A stretch of 64,000 nucleotides of DNA from Geobacter sp. DSM 9736 (GTDB lineage: Bacteria > Desulfobacterota > Desulfuromonadia > Geobacterales > Geobacteraceae). The stretch spans positions 2,852,753-2,916,752 of the forward strand of contig NZ_LT896716.1 of NCBI RefSeq assembly GCF_900187405.1. The letters run 5' to 3'. Positions 16,216-26,087 of this stretch are shown piece by piece. Positions within the stretch are counted from its first letter, which is position 1. Each line of letters starts with the position of its first letter. The notes beneath the pieces are model-generated. The model saw only the letters and a list, made by a program, of their open reading frames with translations, did no database searches and had not been told where the DNA came from. Made by a program: the position numbers and the translations under genes.

Positions 16216-17253
16216 ATGCATGACAACCTGACCGACAGAAGCAAAAAAATCCTTGAGGCAATCATTGAGGATTATATAGCAACCGCGGAGCCGGTTGGAA
16301 GCCGAAGTGTGACGCGGCGCCACGGGCTTGATCTTTCCCCGGCAACGGTGCGAAACGTCATGGCCGATCTGGAAGAGATGGGATTTCTCATGTCGCCCCA
16401 CACGTCGGCGGGACGCATTCCCACCGATAAAGCTTATAGACTCTACGTGGACGCGCTCCTTGAGGTGCGCAAGGTTGCCCGGGACGAACGGGAGGAAATC
16501 CGTCGGCATTGCAGCGTAGCGGGTAAAGATATCGGCCAGGTACTCAAGGAGACGAGCCGTATGCTCTCGTCCCTCTCACATTACATGGGAGTGGTGATGG
16601 CACCTCAGTTCGTAGCGAATGTCTTCCGCCACATCGAGTTCCTGAAACTGGGGGGGACGCGCCTTCTGGCAATCCTCGTGTCTCAAAACGGAACGGTACA
16701 GAACAAGATCATCGATTCGCACGAGGAAGTGGAAGAAAACGACCTGGTGAAGATGTCGAACTACCTGAACGGAATCCTTCAGGGCCTCTCGATAGCGGAA
16801 GTGAAGAACAAACTGCTGGAAGAGATGCACAACGAACGCACCCAGTACGATGCGCTTCTCGCAAAGGCGGTTCAGCTTTCACAGGAAACCCTTGCTGAGG
16901 CCTCGTCGGAGGTTTTCGTCGAAGGAAGGGCGAACATACTCGATCAGCCGGAATTTGCCGATGTTGCAAAGATGAAGGAAATATTCAGGGCGTTCGAGGA
17001 GAAAAGCAAGCTGGTGATGTTGCTCGACCGGTGCCAAAAGGCGGAAGGTGTAAATATCTTCATAGGGGCTGAATCTCCATTGCGGGAAATGGGTGGAATG
17101 AGCCTGATAACCTCCACATACCGCACCGGAAAGCACACATTGGGTGTCCTCGGAGTCATCGGACCAACACGCATGGGATACGCCAAGGTCATTCCCATAG
17201 TGGATTACACAGCGAGACTCGTAAGCAATCTGCTGGCGGAGCAGGAAAAATGA
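16216..17253 (+). CDS. hrcA: Heat-inducible transcription repressor HrcA
   Basis: HrcA (345 aa) binds CIRCE and represses class I heat-shock genes. The N-terminal winged helix is visible ([51 protein letters not shown]), as is the family motif [19 protein letters not shown]. The middle and C-terminal parts ([60 protein letters not shown]) match the GAF-like domain. The gene begins 15 nt after CIRCE, so it is autoregulated. Its stop overlaps grpE. Confidence 0.98.
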   Translation: MHDNLTDRSKKILEAIIEDYIATAEPVGSRSVTRRHGLDLSPATVRNVMADLEEMGFLMSPHTSAGRIPTDKAYRLYVDALLEVRKVARDEREEIRRHCSVAGKDIGQVLKETSRMLSSLSHYMGVVMAPQFVANVFRHIEFLKLGGTRLLAILVSQNGTVQNKIIDSHEEVEENDLVKMSNYLNGILQGLSIAEVKNKLLEEMHNERTQYDALLAKAVQLSQETLAEASSEVFVEGRANILDQPEFADVAKMKEIFRAFEEKSKLVMLLDRCQKAEGVNIFIGAESPLREMGGMSLITSTYRTGKHTLGVLGVIGPTRMGYAKVIPIVDYTARLVSNLLAEQEK

Positions 17254-17867
17254 AAAGCCTGAATCCATTTACGAAAAGGAGACGTAACGCCGTGGATAAT
17301 ACGAACGATACGAAGCAGCAGGCCCCCGGGAGCGAACAGCCGCAAACCGGTCAACCTGTGGAGACTGGTGCTGCCGGAGAGGACAGGGTGAAGGAGCTTG
17401 AAGCGGCTCTTGAGGCAAAGGAAGCCGAGGCCAAGGAGAACTGGAACAAGTTCCTGCGGGAACGCGCTGATCTCGAAAACTATCGAAAGCGGGCCCAGAG
17501 GGAAAAGGAAGAGATCCTCAAGTACGGAAACGAGGGGTTGATTACCGAAATTCTCCCCGTGATCGACAGCATGGACCGTGCCCTTGCACATGCCGGAGAT
17601 GAAGCCCAAGGAGCTCTTCTTGAGGGGGTCAAGCTCACCCACGGAATGCTCCTTTCGGCGCTGAAAAAGTACGGGGTTGAGCCCGTAGATGCCGGACCTG
17701 GGACTCCCTTCGATCCTGCGATTCATCATGCCATGTCGCAGGTGGAGACTTCCGACATTTCCCCCAACACCGTCGCGGCTGAACTCCAGAAAGGATACAC
17801 CATCCAGGGGCGACTTCTTCGCGCAGCCATGGTCGCCGTAGCGGTAGCTCCTCGGACTGCTGAGTAA
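17250..17867 (+). CDS. grpE: Nucleotide exchange factor GrpE
   Basis: GrpE (205 aa) releases ADP from DnaK. It has a Gln/Glu-rich disordered N-terminus, the long coiled coil ([38 protein letters not shown]) and the C-terminal beta-wing with the signature around [21 protein letters not shown] and [20 protein letters not shown] 17250 overlaps the hrcA stop (ATGA). A GTG at 17292 behind GGAG is an alternative. An 80-nt gap to dnaK holds a strong ribosome site. Confidence 0.96.
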   Translation: MKSLNPFTKRRRNAVDNTNDTKQQAPGSEQPQTGQPVETGAAGEDRVKELEAALEAKEAEAKENWNKFLRERADLENYRKRAQREKEEILKYGNEGLITEILPVIDSMDRALAHAGDEAQGALLEGVKLTHGMLLSALKKYGVEPVDAGPGTPFDPAIHHAMSQVETSDISPNTVAAELQKGYTIQGRLLRAAMVAVAVAPRTAE

Positions 17868-17947
17868 ATTATTATTTCCCAGCCCCTTGTTTTTTGGAGG
17901 GGGGATGGTTAGGTTCTTACAAAGAATAGCTAAAGGAGGATTAATTC

Positions 17948-19855
17948 ATGAGCAAGGTTATAGGTATCGACCTGGGAACCACCAACTCCTGCGTCGCCGT
18001 TATGGAAGGTGGGGAACCGGTTGTCATAGCAAATGCGGAAGGAAGCCGCACCACCCCCTCGATGATCGCCTTCGCCGAAAGCGGAGAACGGCTCGTGGGG
18101 CAGCAGGCGAAGCGCCAGGCGGTCACCAATCCCGAGAACACCCTCTTCGCCATCAAACGGCTCATCGGACGCAAGTTCGACACAGACGTGGTTAAGCGGG
18201 ACATCGCGATCTCCCCCTTCAAGATAGTGAAGGCTGACAATGGTGATGCGTGGGTCGAAGTTCGCGGGAAAAAGTACTCCTCTCCCGAAATTTCGGCGAT
18301 GGTGCTCCAGAAGATGAAGAAGACTGCTGAGGATTACCTCGGAGAAACAGTAACCGACGCCGTAATTACGGTGCCAGCCTACTTCGACGACTCGCAGCGC
18401 CAGGCTACAAAGGATGCCGGTAAGATAGCCGGTCTCAACGTCCTTCGCATCATCAACGAGCCGACTGCTGCTGCGCTGGCATATGGGCTCGACAAGAAAA
18501 AGGAAGAAAAGATTGCTGTCTTCGACCTGGGGGGGGGTACCTTCGACATCTCCATCCTCGAGCTCGGTGAAGGAGTATTCGAAGTCAAATCGACCAACGG
18601 CGACACGTTTCTCGGTGGCGAAGACTTCGACCAGAAAGTAATCGACTGGATCGCTGACGAATTCAAACGTGAGCAGGGAATCGATCTGCGCAGCGACAAA
18701 ATGGCACTACAGCGCCTCAAAGAAGCGGCGGAGAAGGCAAAGTGCGAACTGTCGAGCTCTCTCGAAACTGATATCAATCTCCCCTTCATCACCGCAGATG
18801 CTACCGGTCCGAAACACCTGACTTTGAAGCTTAGCCGCGCAAAACTGGAGTCGCTCTGCGCGGACCTGATCGCAAAACTGGAAGGTCCCTGCCGCACCGC
18901 CCTCAAGGATGCCGGCCTGTCCGCCTCCGAAGTGGACGAAGTAATCCTGGTGGGTGGTATGACACGCATGCCTATCGTACAAAAAAAGGTCCAGGAGATC
19001 TTCGGCAAGACCCCGAACCGGGGTGTTAACCCGGACGAGGTAGTCGCCATAGGTGCTGCCATTCAGGCAGGTGTTCTCCGCGGGGAGGTCAAGGATGTTC
19101 TGCTTCTCGACGTGACCCCGCTTTCACTGGGTATCGAAACCCTTGGCAGCGTCATGACGAAGCTGATCGAGAAGAACACAACGATCCCATGCCGCAAGAG
19201 CCAGGTATTCTCCACTGCCTCCGACAATCAGCCAGCGGTGACGATCCACGTCCTGCAGGGTGAGCGGGAAATGGCCGGAGACAACAAGACGCTTGGCCAG
19301 TTCGAGTTGGTTGGAATTCCGCCGGCACCCCGAGGCGTTCCGCAGATCGAGGTAACATTCGACATTGACGCCAACGGCATCGTTCATGTCTCCGCCAAAG
19401 ATCTCGGCACGGGAAAAGAGCAGTCGATACGCATCACCGCGTCTTCAGGCCTCTCAAAAGATGAGATCGATAAGATGGTCCGCGATGCCGAGTCCCACGC
19501 GGAGGAGGACAAGAAGAAACGCGAACTCATCGAGGCTCGCAACCAGGCCGATAGCCTGGTCTACTCCACCGAGAAATCCCTGAGCGAATTCGGCGACAAA
19601 ATCGATGCCGCCGAAAAGAGCAAGATAGAAAGCGGCATTGCAGCCCTCAAGAAGGCCATGGAAGGGAACGAAGCCGAAGCCATCAAGAAAGCAAGCGACG
19701 AACTGGCACAGGCATCGCACAAACTTGCGGAGGCGGTCTACGCCAAAGCTCAAGCTGGTGGAGCAGAACAGGCGGAACCGACCGGAGAAACTGCCGATAA
19801 GGGAGAAAAGGTCGTCGAAGCTGAGTTCGAGGAAGTTAAGGACGACAAGAAGTAA
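17948..19855 (+). CDS. dnaK: Chaperone protein DnaK (Hsp70)
   Basis: Full-length DnaK (635 aa) with all ATPase signatures: [32 protein letters not shown] and [15 protein letters not shown]. The interdomain linker [16 protein letters not shown] and the substrate-binding and lid domains follow, ending in a charged tail ([10 protein letters not shown]). The ribosome site AAAGGAGG lies 8-9 nt upstream of the ATG. It belongs to the HrcA/CIRCE operon with grpE and is followed by a hairpin that may lower dnaJ expression. Confidence 0.99.
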   Translation: MSKVIGIDLGTTNSCVAVMEGGEPVVIANAEGSRTTPSMIAFAESGERLVGQQAKRQAVTNPENTLFAIKRLIGRKFDTDVVKRDIAISPFKIVKADNGDAWVEVRGKKYSSPEISAMVLQKMKKTAEDYLGETVTDAVITVPAYFDDSQRQATKDAGKIAGLNVLRIINEPTAAALAYGLDKKKEEKIAVFDLGGGTFDISILELGEGVFEVKSTNGDTFLGGEDFDQKVIDWIADEFKREQGIDLRSDKMALQRLKEAAEKAKCELSSSLETDINLPFITADATGPKHLTLKLSRAKLESLCADLIAKLEGPCRTALKDAGLSASEVDEVILVGGMTRMPIVQKKVQEIFGKTPNRGVNPDEVVAIGAAIQAGVLRGEVKDVLLLDVTPLSLGIETLGSVMTKLIEKNTTIPCRKSQVFSTASDNQPAVTIHVLQGEREMAGDNKTLGQFELVGIPPAPRGVPQIEVTFDIDANGIVHVSAKDLGTGKEQSIRITASSGLSKDEIDKMVRDAESHAEEDKKKRELIEARNQADSLVYSTEKSLSEFGDKIDAAEKSKIESGIAALKKAMEGNEAEAIKKASDELAQASHKLAEAVYAKAQAGGAEQAEPTGETADKGEKVVEAEFEEVKDDKK

Positions 19856-19926
19856 AAGATAGTGTAGGATAAAGTGTCGAGCTGGGGCGCCGGAAGCGCC
19901 CTTGTCACATAACAACTATCAGCATT

Positions 19927-19958
19927 GAGCAGCGGCTCTCTAAAGGCCGCTGCTCTTT
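19927..19958 (+). terminator. Stable hairpin ahead of dnaJ (attenuator-like)
   Basis: A perfect 10-bp stem GAGCAGCGGC / GCCGCTGCTC with a 9-nt loop is followed by only TTT. A smaller hairpin GGGCGC/GCGCCC lies about 40 nt earlier. Together they could partially terminate or stabilise the dnaK message, making less DnaJ than DnaK. The dnaJ ribosome site begins about 10 nt after the stem. Confidence 0.6.
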
Positions 19959-19977
19959 GCGTTGCAAAGGACCCACT

Positions 19978-21099
19978 TTGGCAAACGGCGAAAAACAGGA
20001 TTACTACGAGCTTCTCGGCGTTCACAGGAACGCGTCGGAAACCGAAATCAAAAAAGCTTACCGCAAGCTGGCAATCCAGTTCCACCCCGACAAGAACCCG
20101 GGAGACAAGGAAGCGGAGGAAAAGTTCAAAGAGGTCTCCGAAGCCTATGAGGTGCTCTCAGATGCCCAGAAGCGGGCGCAGTATGACCAGTTCGGGCACG
20201 CAGGCTTATCGGGAGCCGGCTTCTCCGGCGGCGGCTTCGGGTTTGGTGCCGGGTCTCCATTCGGTGACATTTTCGGTGATATTTTCGGTGACATTTTCGG
20301 CGGTGCCCGCCAACGAGGGCGGGGCAAGCGAGGAGACGACCTCCAGTACAATCTGGAGATCAGTTTCGAGGAGGCCGCCTTCGGAATTGAAAAAAGCATC
20401 GACGTCCCCTATGCAAAGCGGTGCGACACGTGTGGCGGCAGCGGGGCGAAGCCGGGCACCGACGCCACAACTTGCCCGACCTGCCGCGGCGCCGGGCAGG
20501 TAAGGTTCCAGCAAGGGTTCTTCAGCGTCAGCAAGACATGCCACCATTGTCAGGGCGAAGGCAGGATCATCGAGACTCCGTGCGGTTCCTGCCGCGGCAC
20601 AGGCAGCATCAGAGACAAGAAGACGCTGTCCGTCAAGGTCCCCGGAGGAGTGGAGACCGGCAACCGCCTGAAACTCTCCGGAGAAGGAGGACAGGGGACC
20701 AAGGGCGGAGGAAACGGCGACCTTTACGTCTATATTACGGTAAAGGAACATCCGATCTTCACTCGGGAAAACAACGACGTGATCTGCGAGATTCCCGTGA
20801 GCTTCACCCAGGCCGCACTGGGGAGCGAAGTTGAAATTCCAACACTGGACGGCAAGGTGAACATGAAGATACCCGACGGGACCCAGTCCGGGCGGATATT
20901 CAGGCTTCGCGGAAAAGGAATACCTTCACTTCAGGGGCGGGGACGGGGGGATCAGCTCGTCATCGTGCGTATCGAAACACCCGTGAACCTGAACAAGAAG
21001 CAGCGTGACCTGCTTGAGGAGTTCGCTCGAATCAGCGGCGAGGAAGCCCACCCCATGCGTAAAAACTTTTTCGACAAGGTCATGGGGATCTTCAGCTGA
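19978..21099 (+). CDS. dnaJ: Chaperone protein DnaJ (Hsp40)
   Basis: Type I DnaJ of about 373 aa: J domain with HPD (FHPDKN), a Gly/Phe region with a GDIF triplet repeat, four zinc-finger motifs ([32 protein letters not shown]) and the C-terminal substrate domain. The likely start is TTG 19978 behind AAAGGA at a spacing of 7 nt; a more distal TTG at 19957 lacks this site. It stimulates DnaK ATPase. The stop overlaps the next ATG by one base (TGATG). Confidence 0.97.
   Translation: MANGEKQDYYELLGVHRNASETEIKKAYRKLAIQFHPDKNPGDKEAEEKFKEVSEAYEVLSDAQKRAQYDQFGHAGLSGAGFSGGGFGFGAGSPFGDIFGDIFGDIFGGARQRGRGKRGDDLQYNLEISFEEAAFGIEKSIDVPYAKRCDTCGGSGAKPGTDATTCPTCRGAGQVRFQQGFFSVSKTCHHCQGEGRIIETPCGSCRGTGSIRDKKTLSVKVPGGVETGNRLKLSGEGGQGTKGGGNGDLYVYITVKEHPIFTRENNDVICEIPVSFTQAALGSEVEIPTLDGKVNMKIPDGTQSGRIFRLRGKGIPSLQGRGRGDQLVIVRIETPVNLNKKQRDLLEEFARISGEEAHPMRKNFFDKVMGIFS
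20263..20298 (+). repeat. Three 12-bp tandem units inside dnaJ
   Basis: GGTGACATTTTC, GGTGATATTTTC and GGTGACATTTTC lie in tandem, encoding Gly-Asp-Ile-Phe three times in the G/F region of DnaJ. The unit preserves frame, so copy-number change would lengthen or shorten the linker in steps of four residues. Confidence 0.9.
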
Positions 21100-21665
21100 T
21101 GGACCGCCGGGGTCTCGGTTGCCGGCGGCGGCTGGCTCCGTTTCTGGCGCCACTCTCTCTTCTGCTGTGCCTGTCGGGAGCCGGAGAAGCCGGGGCAGGG
21201 CTGACAACCACCGCCAAGTTGACTCTCCTTCGGAACCAGGAATATGCAGCAGCGCTTCTTGAGAGCATCCGGAGCGCGAAGAGCAGCATCGTCTTCTCCT
21301 TCTACCTGTTCAAGGCAACCAACACACCCGGAAACCTGCCCGGCAAGATCGTTGACGAACTGATCGCAGCCCGCAAGCGCGGCGTAGATGTAACCGTCTA
21401 TCTCGAGAAGAAGGCAGGAAAAGACCCGCTAATTGCAGACAACCGCCGTACCGCGGAGCTCCTCCTTCGCGGCGGAGTAAGGGTTCTCTTCGATTCTCCC
21501 AACGTAACCAGCCATGCAAAGGCCGGCATCATAGACAGGCGCTTCGTCTTCCTCGGAAGCCATAACCTGACCGACGGTGCGCTGCGCCGCAATAACGAGC
21601 TTTCGGTGCTCATCGACTCGCCGGAGCTTGCGGCGGAGATACGCTCGTACCTGGATCGCCTCTGA
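21099..21665 (+). CDS. Secreted phospholipase D-like protein (single HKD motif)
   Basis: A 188-aa protein with a signal peptide (APLSLLLCLSGAGEAGAG) and one PLD domain. The HxKxxxxD motif is visible in SHAKAGIIDRRFVFLGSHNLTDGALRRNNE. Size and single motif match the Nuc-type endonuclease/PLD branch, which dimerises to form the active site. It starts one base inside the dnaJ stop, so it is coupled to dnaJ. Likely periplasmic or exported; substrate (DNA or phospholipid) unknown. Confidence 0.85.
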   Translation: MDRRGLGCRRRLAPFLAPLSLLLCLSGAGEAGAGLTTTAKLTLLRNQEYAAALLESIRSAKSSIVFSFYLFKATNTPGNLPGKIVDELIAARKRGVDVTVYLEKKAGKDPLIADNRRTAELLLRGGVRVLFDSPNVTSHAKAGIIDRRFVFLGSHNLTDGALRRNNELSVLIDSPELAAEIRSYLDRL

Positions 21666-21839
21666 AGAATATTACTTCCTAGCACTCCCTCGGCCTGAAG
21701 CTTCCGCAACCGCTTCATCACTAGCCAAAACAATTTTTCGACTAGTTCTCCCTTTTCAACTCCCCCAGTTTCAGCCGTTACAGGCACTTCGCGGAGGGGC
21801 TCTCTCTGCTGAGAATCTGCTTTTCTTTGGCGGATCGCG

Positions 21840-21848
21840 TGGTATACT
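21840..21848 (+). promoter_or_regulatory. Extended -10 promoter for larB
   Basis: TGGTATACT fits the extended -10 form TGnTATAAT with one change. It lies about 40 nt ahead of larB, and no good -35 is seen, as is common for extended -10 promoters. Confidence 0.5.
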
Positions 21849-21885
21849 TTTTCTCCCCGTCCAACATTAGACAAGAGAAGGTGAC

Positions 21886-22635
21886 ATGAATCCCGACGAA
21901 CTCAAATCATTGCTTCACAGCCTGAAGGAAGGAACTATCGAAGTCGGTGAGGCGCTCGACCGCTTGCGGAGCCTTCCTTTCGAAGACCTTGGGCATACCA
22001 ACGTGGATCACCACAGAGGACTTCGCCACGGGTTTCCCGAAGTGATATTCGGTGCAGGAAAGAGTGTGGGGCAGATCGAAGGAATCATTGCAGCCCTCCT
22101 GGACAAGGGAAACAATGTCCTGGTTACCCGGGTTGAAGGGGAGAAAGCGCTCGCGGTCAAGAAGGCTTTTCCCGCCGCCATTTATCATTCCGACAGCCGC
22201 TGCCTCACGATCGAGCAGAGGCCGGTGAAGATTGTCGGCAAGGGCAAGATACTCGTCGTTTCCGCCGGAACCTCCGACCTACCCGTCGCTTCCGAAGCTG
22301 CCCTTACCGCACGTTTCATGGGAAACGACGTCGAGCAGCTTTTCGATGTGGGTGTAGCTGGTATCCACAGGCTTCTTGCACGAACGAAGCTTCTGTATTC
22401 CGCAGCAGTCATAATTGTCGTAGCCGGCATGGAAGGTGCCCTTCCTTCGGTCGTGGCCGGTCTTGCCGGAAAACCCGTAATCGGGGTCCCCACATCCGTA
22501 GGCTACGGCGCCTCCTTCGGCGGCCTCTCCGCACTCCTCGGGATGCTGAATTCCTGCGCCGGAGGTGTGACGGTGGTCAATATCGATAACGGGTTCGGCG
22601 CGGGGTACGCAGCCAGCCTCATGAACCGATCATGA
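21886..22635 (+). CDS. larB: Nickel-pincer cofactor biosynthesis protein LarB
   Basis: LarB (249 aa) carboxylates and hydrolyses nicotinic acid adenine dinucleotide in the first step of nickel-pincer nucleotide synthesis. The C-terminal half is related to PurE (VSAGTSDLPVASEAALTARFMG, AAVIIVVAGMEGALPSVVAGLAGKPVIGVPTSVGYGASFGGLSALLGMLNSCAGGVTVVNIDNGFGAG). The N-terminal part (DLGHTNVDHHRGLRHGFPEVIFGAGKS) is also family-typical. It is paired with larC; larE and larA are not in the window. Confidence 0.95.
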   Translation: MNPDELKSLLHSLKEGTIEVGEALDRLRSLPFEDLGHTNVDHHRGLRHGFPEVIFGAGKSVGQIEGIIAALLDKGNNVLVTRVEGEKALAVKKAFPAAIYHSDSRCLTIEQRPVKIVGKGKILVVSAGTSDLPVASEAALTARFMGNDVEQLFDVGVAGIHRLLARTKLLYSAAVIIVVAGMEGALPSVVAGLAGKPVIGVPTSVGYGASFGGLSALLGMLNSCAGGVTVVNIDNGFGAGYAASLMNRS

Positions 22636-22675
22636 ACCTCGTTCACCTCAACCTTAAACTGTCTCCTGGAGTACG

Positions 22676-23839
22676 ATGAACATCCTCTACTTCGATTGCC
22701 TTGCCGGCATCGCCGGCGACATGACCATAGCGGCCCTCGTAGACCTGGGAGTGCCCTTCCCCCTTCTCCGGGAGCAACTTGCCCTCCTCCCCCTGGATGC
22801 ATCGTCCTATCGTCTGCACATAAAGCAGGTCGAGCGGCGGCATGTGACAGCCCTCCACTTCGACGTTGAAGTGTCTGAACGCCAGCACCACCGCCATTAC
22901 TCCGACATAGACGGCATGATCCGGAAGTCGCTGCTGCCGGAGAACGTAAAGTATGTTTCGCTGAAAATTTTCAGGCGTCTCGCCGAAGCTGAGGCCAAGG
23001 TGCACGGAGTAGGCATCGAGGACGTGCATTTTCACGAAGTGGGCGCGATAGATTCGATCATCGACGTGGTCGGAACGGCCATCTGTCTCGACCATCTCGG
23101 CGCCGAACGCATCTACACCTCCCCCCTCCCCTACGGCAGCGGCTTCGTGGAAACTGCCCACGGACGGCTTCCGGTGCCTGCCCCTGCCACGGCCGAACTC
23201 CTTCGGGGCATGGCGGTTCATTTCGACATAGGCGCAGGGGAGCGCGTGACCCCCACCGGTGCTGCAATCCTCGCCGAACTGGCTGAATCCGTCCCCCCCC
23301 CTGCCATGCACATAAAGAGGGTCGGATGCGGTGCAGGCACAAAGGATTTTTCTGATGTCCCGAACGTGCTGCGGGTGGTTTCCGGTGAGGTCAGAGATGT
23401 ATCCGATGATGTCTTCGTCATGGAAACACACATTGACGATATGAACCCCGAGGTGCTGGGTTTCCTCATGGAGCATCTGCTTGCCTCCGGCGCCCTGGAC
23501 GTTGCCTTCTCTCCGCTGCAGATGAAAAAGAACCGCCCGGGAGTGCGTCTCACGATTATCTGCGGGCGCGATAAACGTGATGAGCTGGCCCGGGAGATAT
23601 TGCACCATTCCACGGCCATCGGCGTACGGTATTATCCGGTGGAACGGGCTGTTCTGGAACGGGCGTCGGAAGAACGGGAGACATCGCTGGGACCGGTTCG
23701 GGTAAAGGTGACGACTGAAGCTGGCACAGTAGTCCGGATAGCGCCCGAATTCGAGGAATGCCGCCGCATAGCCGAAGAGCGGGGGATGCCGCTGATCGAC
23801 GTTTACCGGATCATAGAACGGGAAACGGGGGGACAATGA
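22676..23839 (+). CDS. larC: Nickel insertion protein LarC
   Basis: LarC (387 aa) inserts nickel into the pincer nucleotide in a CTP-dependent reaction. The N-terminus MNILYFDCLAGIAGDM is the family signature; HFHEVGAIDSIIDVVG, GRLPVPAPATAELLRG, ETHIDDMNPEVLGFLMEHLL and KKNRPGVRLT are all present. The two parts that are joined by a programmed frameshift in Lactobacillus are in one uninterrupted frame here. It is 40 nt after larB, and its stop overlaps pgpA. Confidence 0.95.
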   Translation: MNILYFDCLAGIAGDMTIAALVDLGVPFPLLREQLALLPLDASSYRLHIKQVERRHVTALHFDVEVSERQHHRHYSDIDGMIRKSLLPENVKYVSLKIFRRLAEAEAKVHGVGIEDVHFHEVGAIDSIIDVVGTAICLDHLGAERIYTSPLPYGSGFVETAHGRLPVPAPATAELLRGMAVHFDIGAGERVTPTGAAILAELAESVPPPAMHIKRVGCGAGTKDFSDVPNVLRVVSGEVRDVSDDVFVMETHIDDMNPEVLGFLMEHLLASGALDVAFSPLQMKKNRPGVRLTIICGRDKRDELAREILHHSTAIGVRYYPVERAVLERASEERETSLGPVRVKVTTEAGTVVRIAPEFEECRRIAEERGMPLIDVYRIIERETGGQ

Positions 23840-24288
23840 GGCGGGCTGTCATTCTTCTTGCCACCTGGGGAGGCACCGGCTACAGCCCCGTAGCTTCGGG
23901 AACCGTGGGGACAATTGCCGCGATCCCGCTCTACCTGCTGCTTTCAAGGCTTTCTCTTCCCCTGTACGTGCTCACGGTAGTCACTTTCATCTTCCTTTCC
24001 TGCCGGATTGCAGGAGAAGCGGAAGAAGTTTTCGACGAGAAGGATTCGGGTAAGATCGTGATCGACGAGGTTGCGGGATTCCTGGTCACCATGACCGGAG
24101 TTTCTCCCTCCCTCGTTGCCATAGGTGCAGGCTTCGCGCTGTTCCGCCTCTTCGACATCATTAAAATCGAACCTGCGCGCTATTTCGACCGATGCGGGAA
24201 AGGGGGCTATGGCGTCGTTCTTGACGATGTTGCAGCGGGATGCTATGCACTGATCTCATTGCACCTGCTATTGAACCTGATTTCCTAA
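23836..24288 (+). CDS. pgpA: Phosphatidylglycerophosphatase A
   Basis: PgpA (150 aa) dephosphorylates phosphatidylglycerol phosphate. It shows the family features: TWGGTGYSPVASGTVGT at the N-terminus, the acidic KIVIDEVAGFLVTM motif and RLFDIIKIEPARYFDR followed by GYGVVLDDVAAGCYA. About four membrane helices can be drawn. The start at 23836 overlaps the larC stop (ATGA); an open frame further upstream lies inside larC and is not used. Confidence 0.93.
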   Translation: MRRAVILLATWGGTGYSPVASGTVGTIAAIPLYLLLSRLSLPLYVLTVVTFIFLSCRIAGEAEEVFDEKDSGKIVIDEVAGFLVTMTGVSPSLVAIGAGFALFRLFDIIKIEPARYFDRCGKGGYGVVLDDVAAGCYALISLHLLLNLIS

Positions 24289-24332
24289 CAGTGCAGGAAC
24301 ATGCACGCCGTATCCATGAGCCGGGCTTATAC

Positions 24333-26057
24333 ATGATGAAGAACGTGGACGACCGCATTTACAAAAACAGGTGGTTTCAGCTGCTGGCAGTTTTACTGGT
24401 AGTGGTGCCGGTAACTGTAAAAATCGCAAGTCCCATATGGGATATCGATGTATGGTGGCACCTGGCTACCGGGAGGGAAATTGTTCATACGGGCAGTTTC
24501 CTCAAGACCGATCCTTTCAACTCCATCCCCCCCTCGTATCTGGATCCTAACCGAATGTTCCTGCTTAACGGGTACTGGCTGGCGCAGGTTCTGTTCTACG
24601 CCAGTCATGCCTTGGGCGGACCGGCAGGACTTATCCTGTGCAAGGTTGCAATTTTTCTTGCAGTTCCTCTCCTGGTGTTTTCACATGGAGTGCGAAAGGG
24701 ATGGGATTTTCGCTGCACTCTTCTCCTGATGGTTCTATGCGGATGGGTCTCCACCTACTTTTCCGCTGAACGACCTCAGATATTGTCGATGCTCCTTTTC
24801 GCAATGCTCATGCTTCTGCTTTCGCGAATCGGATACATCGGCAGCAAGGAAGACTCCGGCACCGTCGATCATAACTTAAAACCTGCTTTACTCCTCCCCC
24901 CCCTCATGGTTCTGTGGGCGAACAGCCATCCAGGATATACTCTCGGAGCAGCGGTCCTTGTACTCTATGCATTGTCCGAAACCACCCAGCATTTCATTCA
25001 TTCCAAACCGCCGGCAAACAGAACTTCCCTGCTCAAAGTCGTCATTCTGATACTTGTTGCTCTCGCAGCAACGGGAATAAATCCCAACGGGTTCGACGCT
25101 TTCCTGGGACTACTAAAGAATGAAGGTTCCGATCTGCAGAGCCGAAGTTCGGAATACATGTCACCGTTTGCCGCATGGAAAGATCATGGCATCCTGGTTA
25201 CTCCATTTTTCATTTATGTGGCGCTGTATCTGGTGACCTGTGGCTCCCGGGTTAAAAAGCTCGATCCAACTTTCCTCCTAATATCCCTTTCTTTACTGGT
25301 AATCAGCTTCAGAAGTTACCGCTACATCCCCTTCTTTGTTTTCGGAACCACCTTCGGGTTGGGAGCAGCTCTTAACTCAGCAGTATTCGGAAGCAGCAGG
25401 TTGAAGCGTGGGTGCACCATCCTGGCTATGTGCAGTCTTATACTGCTGTGGTACAGCTCTGCCAGATTTTTTCCCCGCGCCTACGCCTCCCTGGCTTCAC
25501 CCGTAAACACATATCGTTTCCCTGTTGCGGCGTCCGATTTCCTGAAGAAGGAGAAGCCTTCAGGCCGAATCTTCAATTACTTCAACTGGGGAGGCTACCT
25601 TATCTGGAGTCTCTATCCGGAACATCAGGTTTTTATTGACGGAAGGTCCTTAAGCCTGAAAGCGTTCGATGAGTACACACGCGTTCTGTGGACACCGGAA
25701 TGGAAGGACATCCTCCATCGGCACAACATGAACATGATCATCCTGTCCACAGTGGATGATTTTACCGGGGAGCTGTATCAAGTCGTCAACCATATCGCGG
25801 CAGATCCATCCTGGCACCTTGTGTATTGCGACGACACTACGTTTGTTGCATTGGAGGGAACCAGCAACCAGCCCTTGATCGCAGCAGGAGAGCTGCCGAA
25901 GCTAATGCTGTATCAGCAGGCCGCGTCCAAGGCCGAGCTGCTGTTGAGGAGGGGCATGAACAACCCGGCGGTATGGCAGACGCTTGCGACTGCATACAGC
26001 CGGACGGGGCATCTGGAAAAGGCTGCAGAAGCACGCAGAAGGGCATCAGGGAAGTAG
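24333..26057 (+). CDS. Polytopic membrane protein, GT-C glycosyltransferase-like, with C-terminal TPR
   Basis: The protein (about 574 aa) has around ten hydrophobic segments. An early loop after the first helix reads IWDIDVWWHLATGREI, which places acidic residues where GT-C glycosyltransferases have their catalytic Asp. Later FNYFNWGGYLIWSLYPEHQVFIDGRS is a motif of large uncharacterised membrane proteins of this type. The C-terminus (about residues 520-574) looks like one TPR pair. The start is uncertain: the open frame reaches back to 24240 inside pgpA, and ATG 24333 or 24336 is preferred because it comes just before the first helix. Base composition is more A+T-rich than in neighbours. Glycosylation activity is inference. 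Confidence 0.6.
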   Translation: MMKNVDDRIYKNRWFQLLAVLLVVVPVTVKIASPIWDIDVWWHLATGREIVHTGSFLKTDPFNSIPPSYLDPNRMFLLNGYWLAQVLFYASHALGGPAGLILCKVAIFLAVPLLVFSHGVRKGWDFRCTLLLMVLCGWVSTYFSAERPQILSMLLFAMLMLLLSRIGYIGSKEDSGTVDHNLKPALLLPPLMVLWANSHPGYTLGAAVLVLYALSETTQHFIHSKPPANRTSLLKVVILILVALAATGINPNGFDAFLGLLKNEGSDLQSRSSEYMSPFAAWKDHGILVTPFFIYVALYLVTCGSRVKKLDPTFLLISLSLLVISFRSYRYIPFFVFGTTFGLGAALNSAVFGSSRLKRGCTILAMCSLILLWYSSARFFPRAYASLASPVNTYRFPVAASDFLKKEKPSGRIFNYFNWGGYLIWSLYPEHQVFIDGRSLSLKAFDEYTRVLWTPEWKDILHRHNMNMIILSTVDDFTGELYQVVNHIAADPSWHLVYCDDTTFVALEGTSNQPLIAAGELPKLMLYQQAASKAELLLRRGMNNPAVWQTLATAYSRTGHLEKAAEARRRASGK

Positions 26058-26087
26058 ACCGTTTCCGCTAAAGGTAAGCTGATTGGA

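Noticed and set aside
21666-21839. Possible gene or RNA between the PLD-like gene and larB
   Set aside because: Open frames there are short and lack motifs; only the extended -10 promoter near the end was convincing.
22643-23836. 397-codon open frame opposite larC
   Set aside because: larC on the + strand has full family motifs; the antisense product has none.
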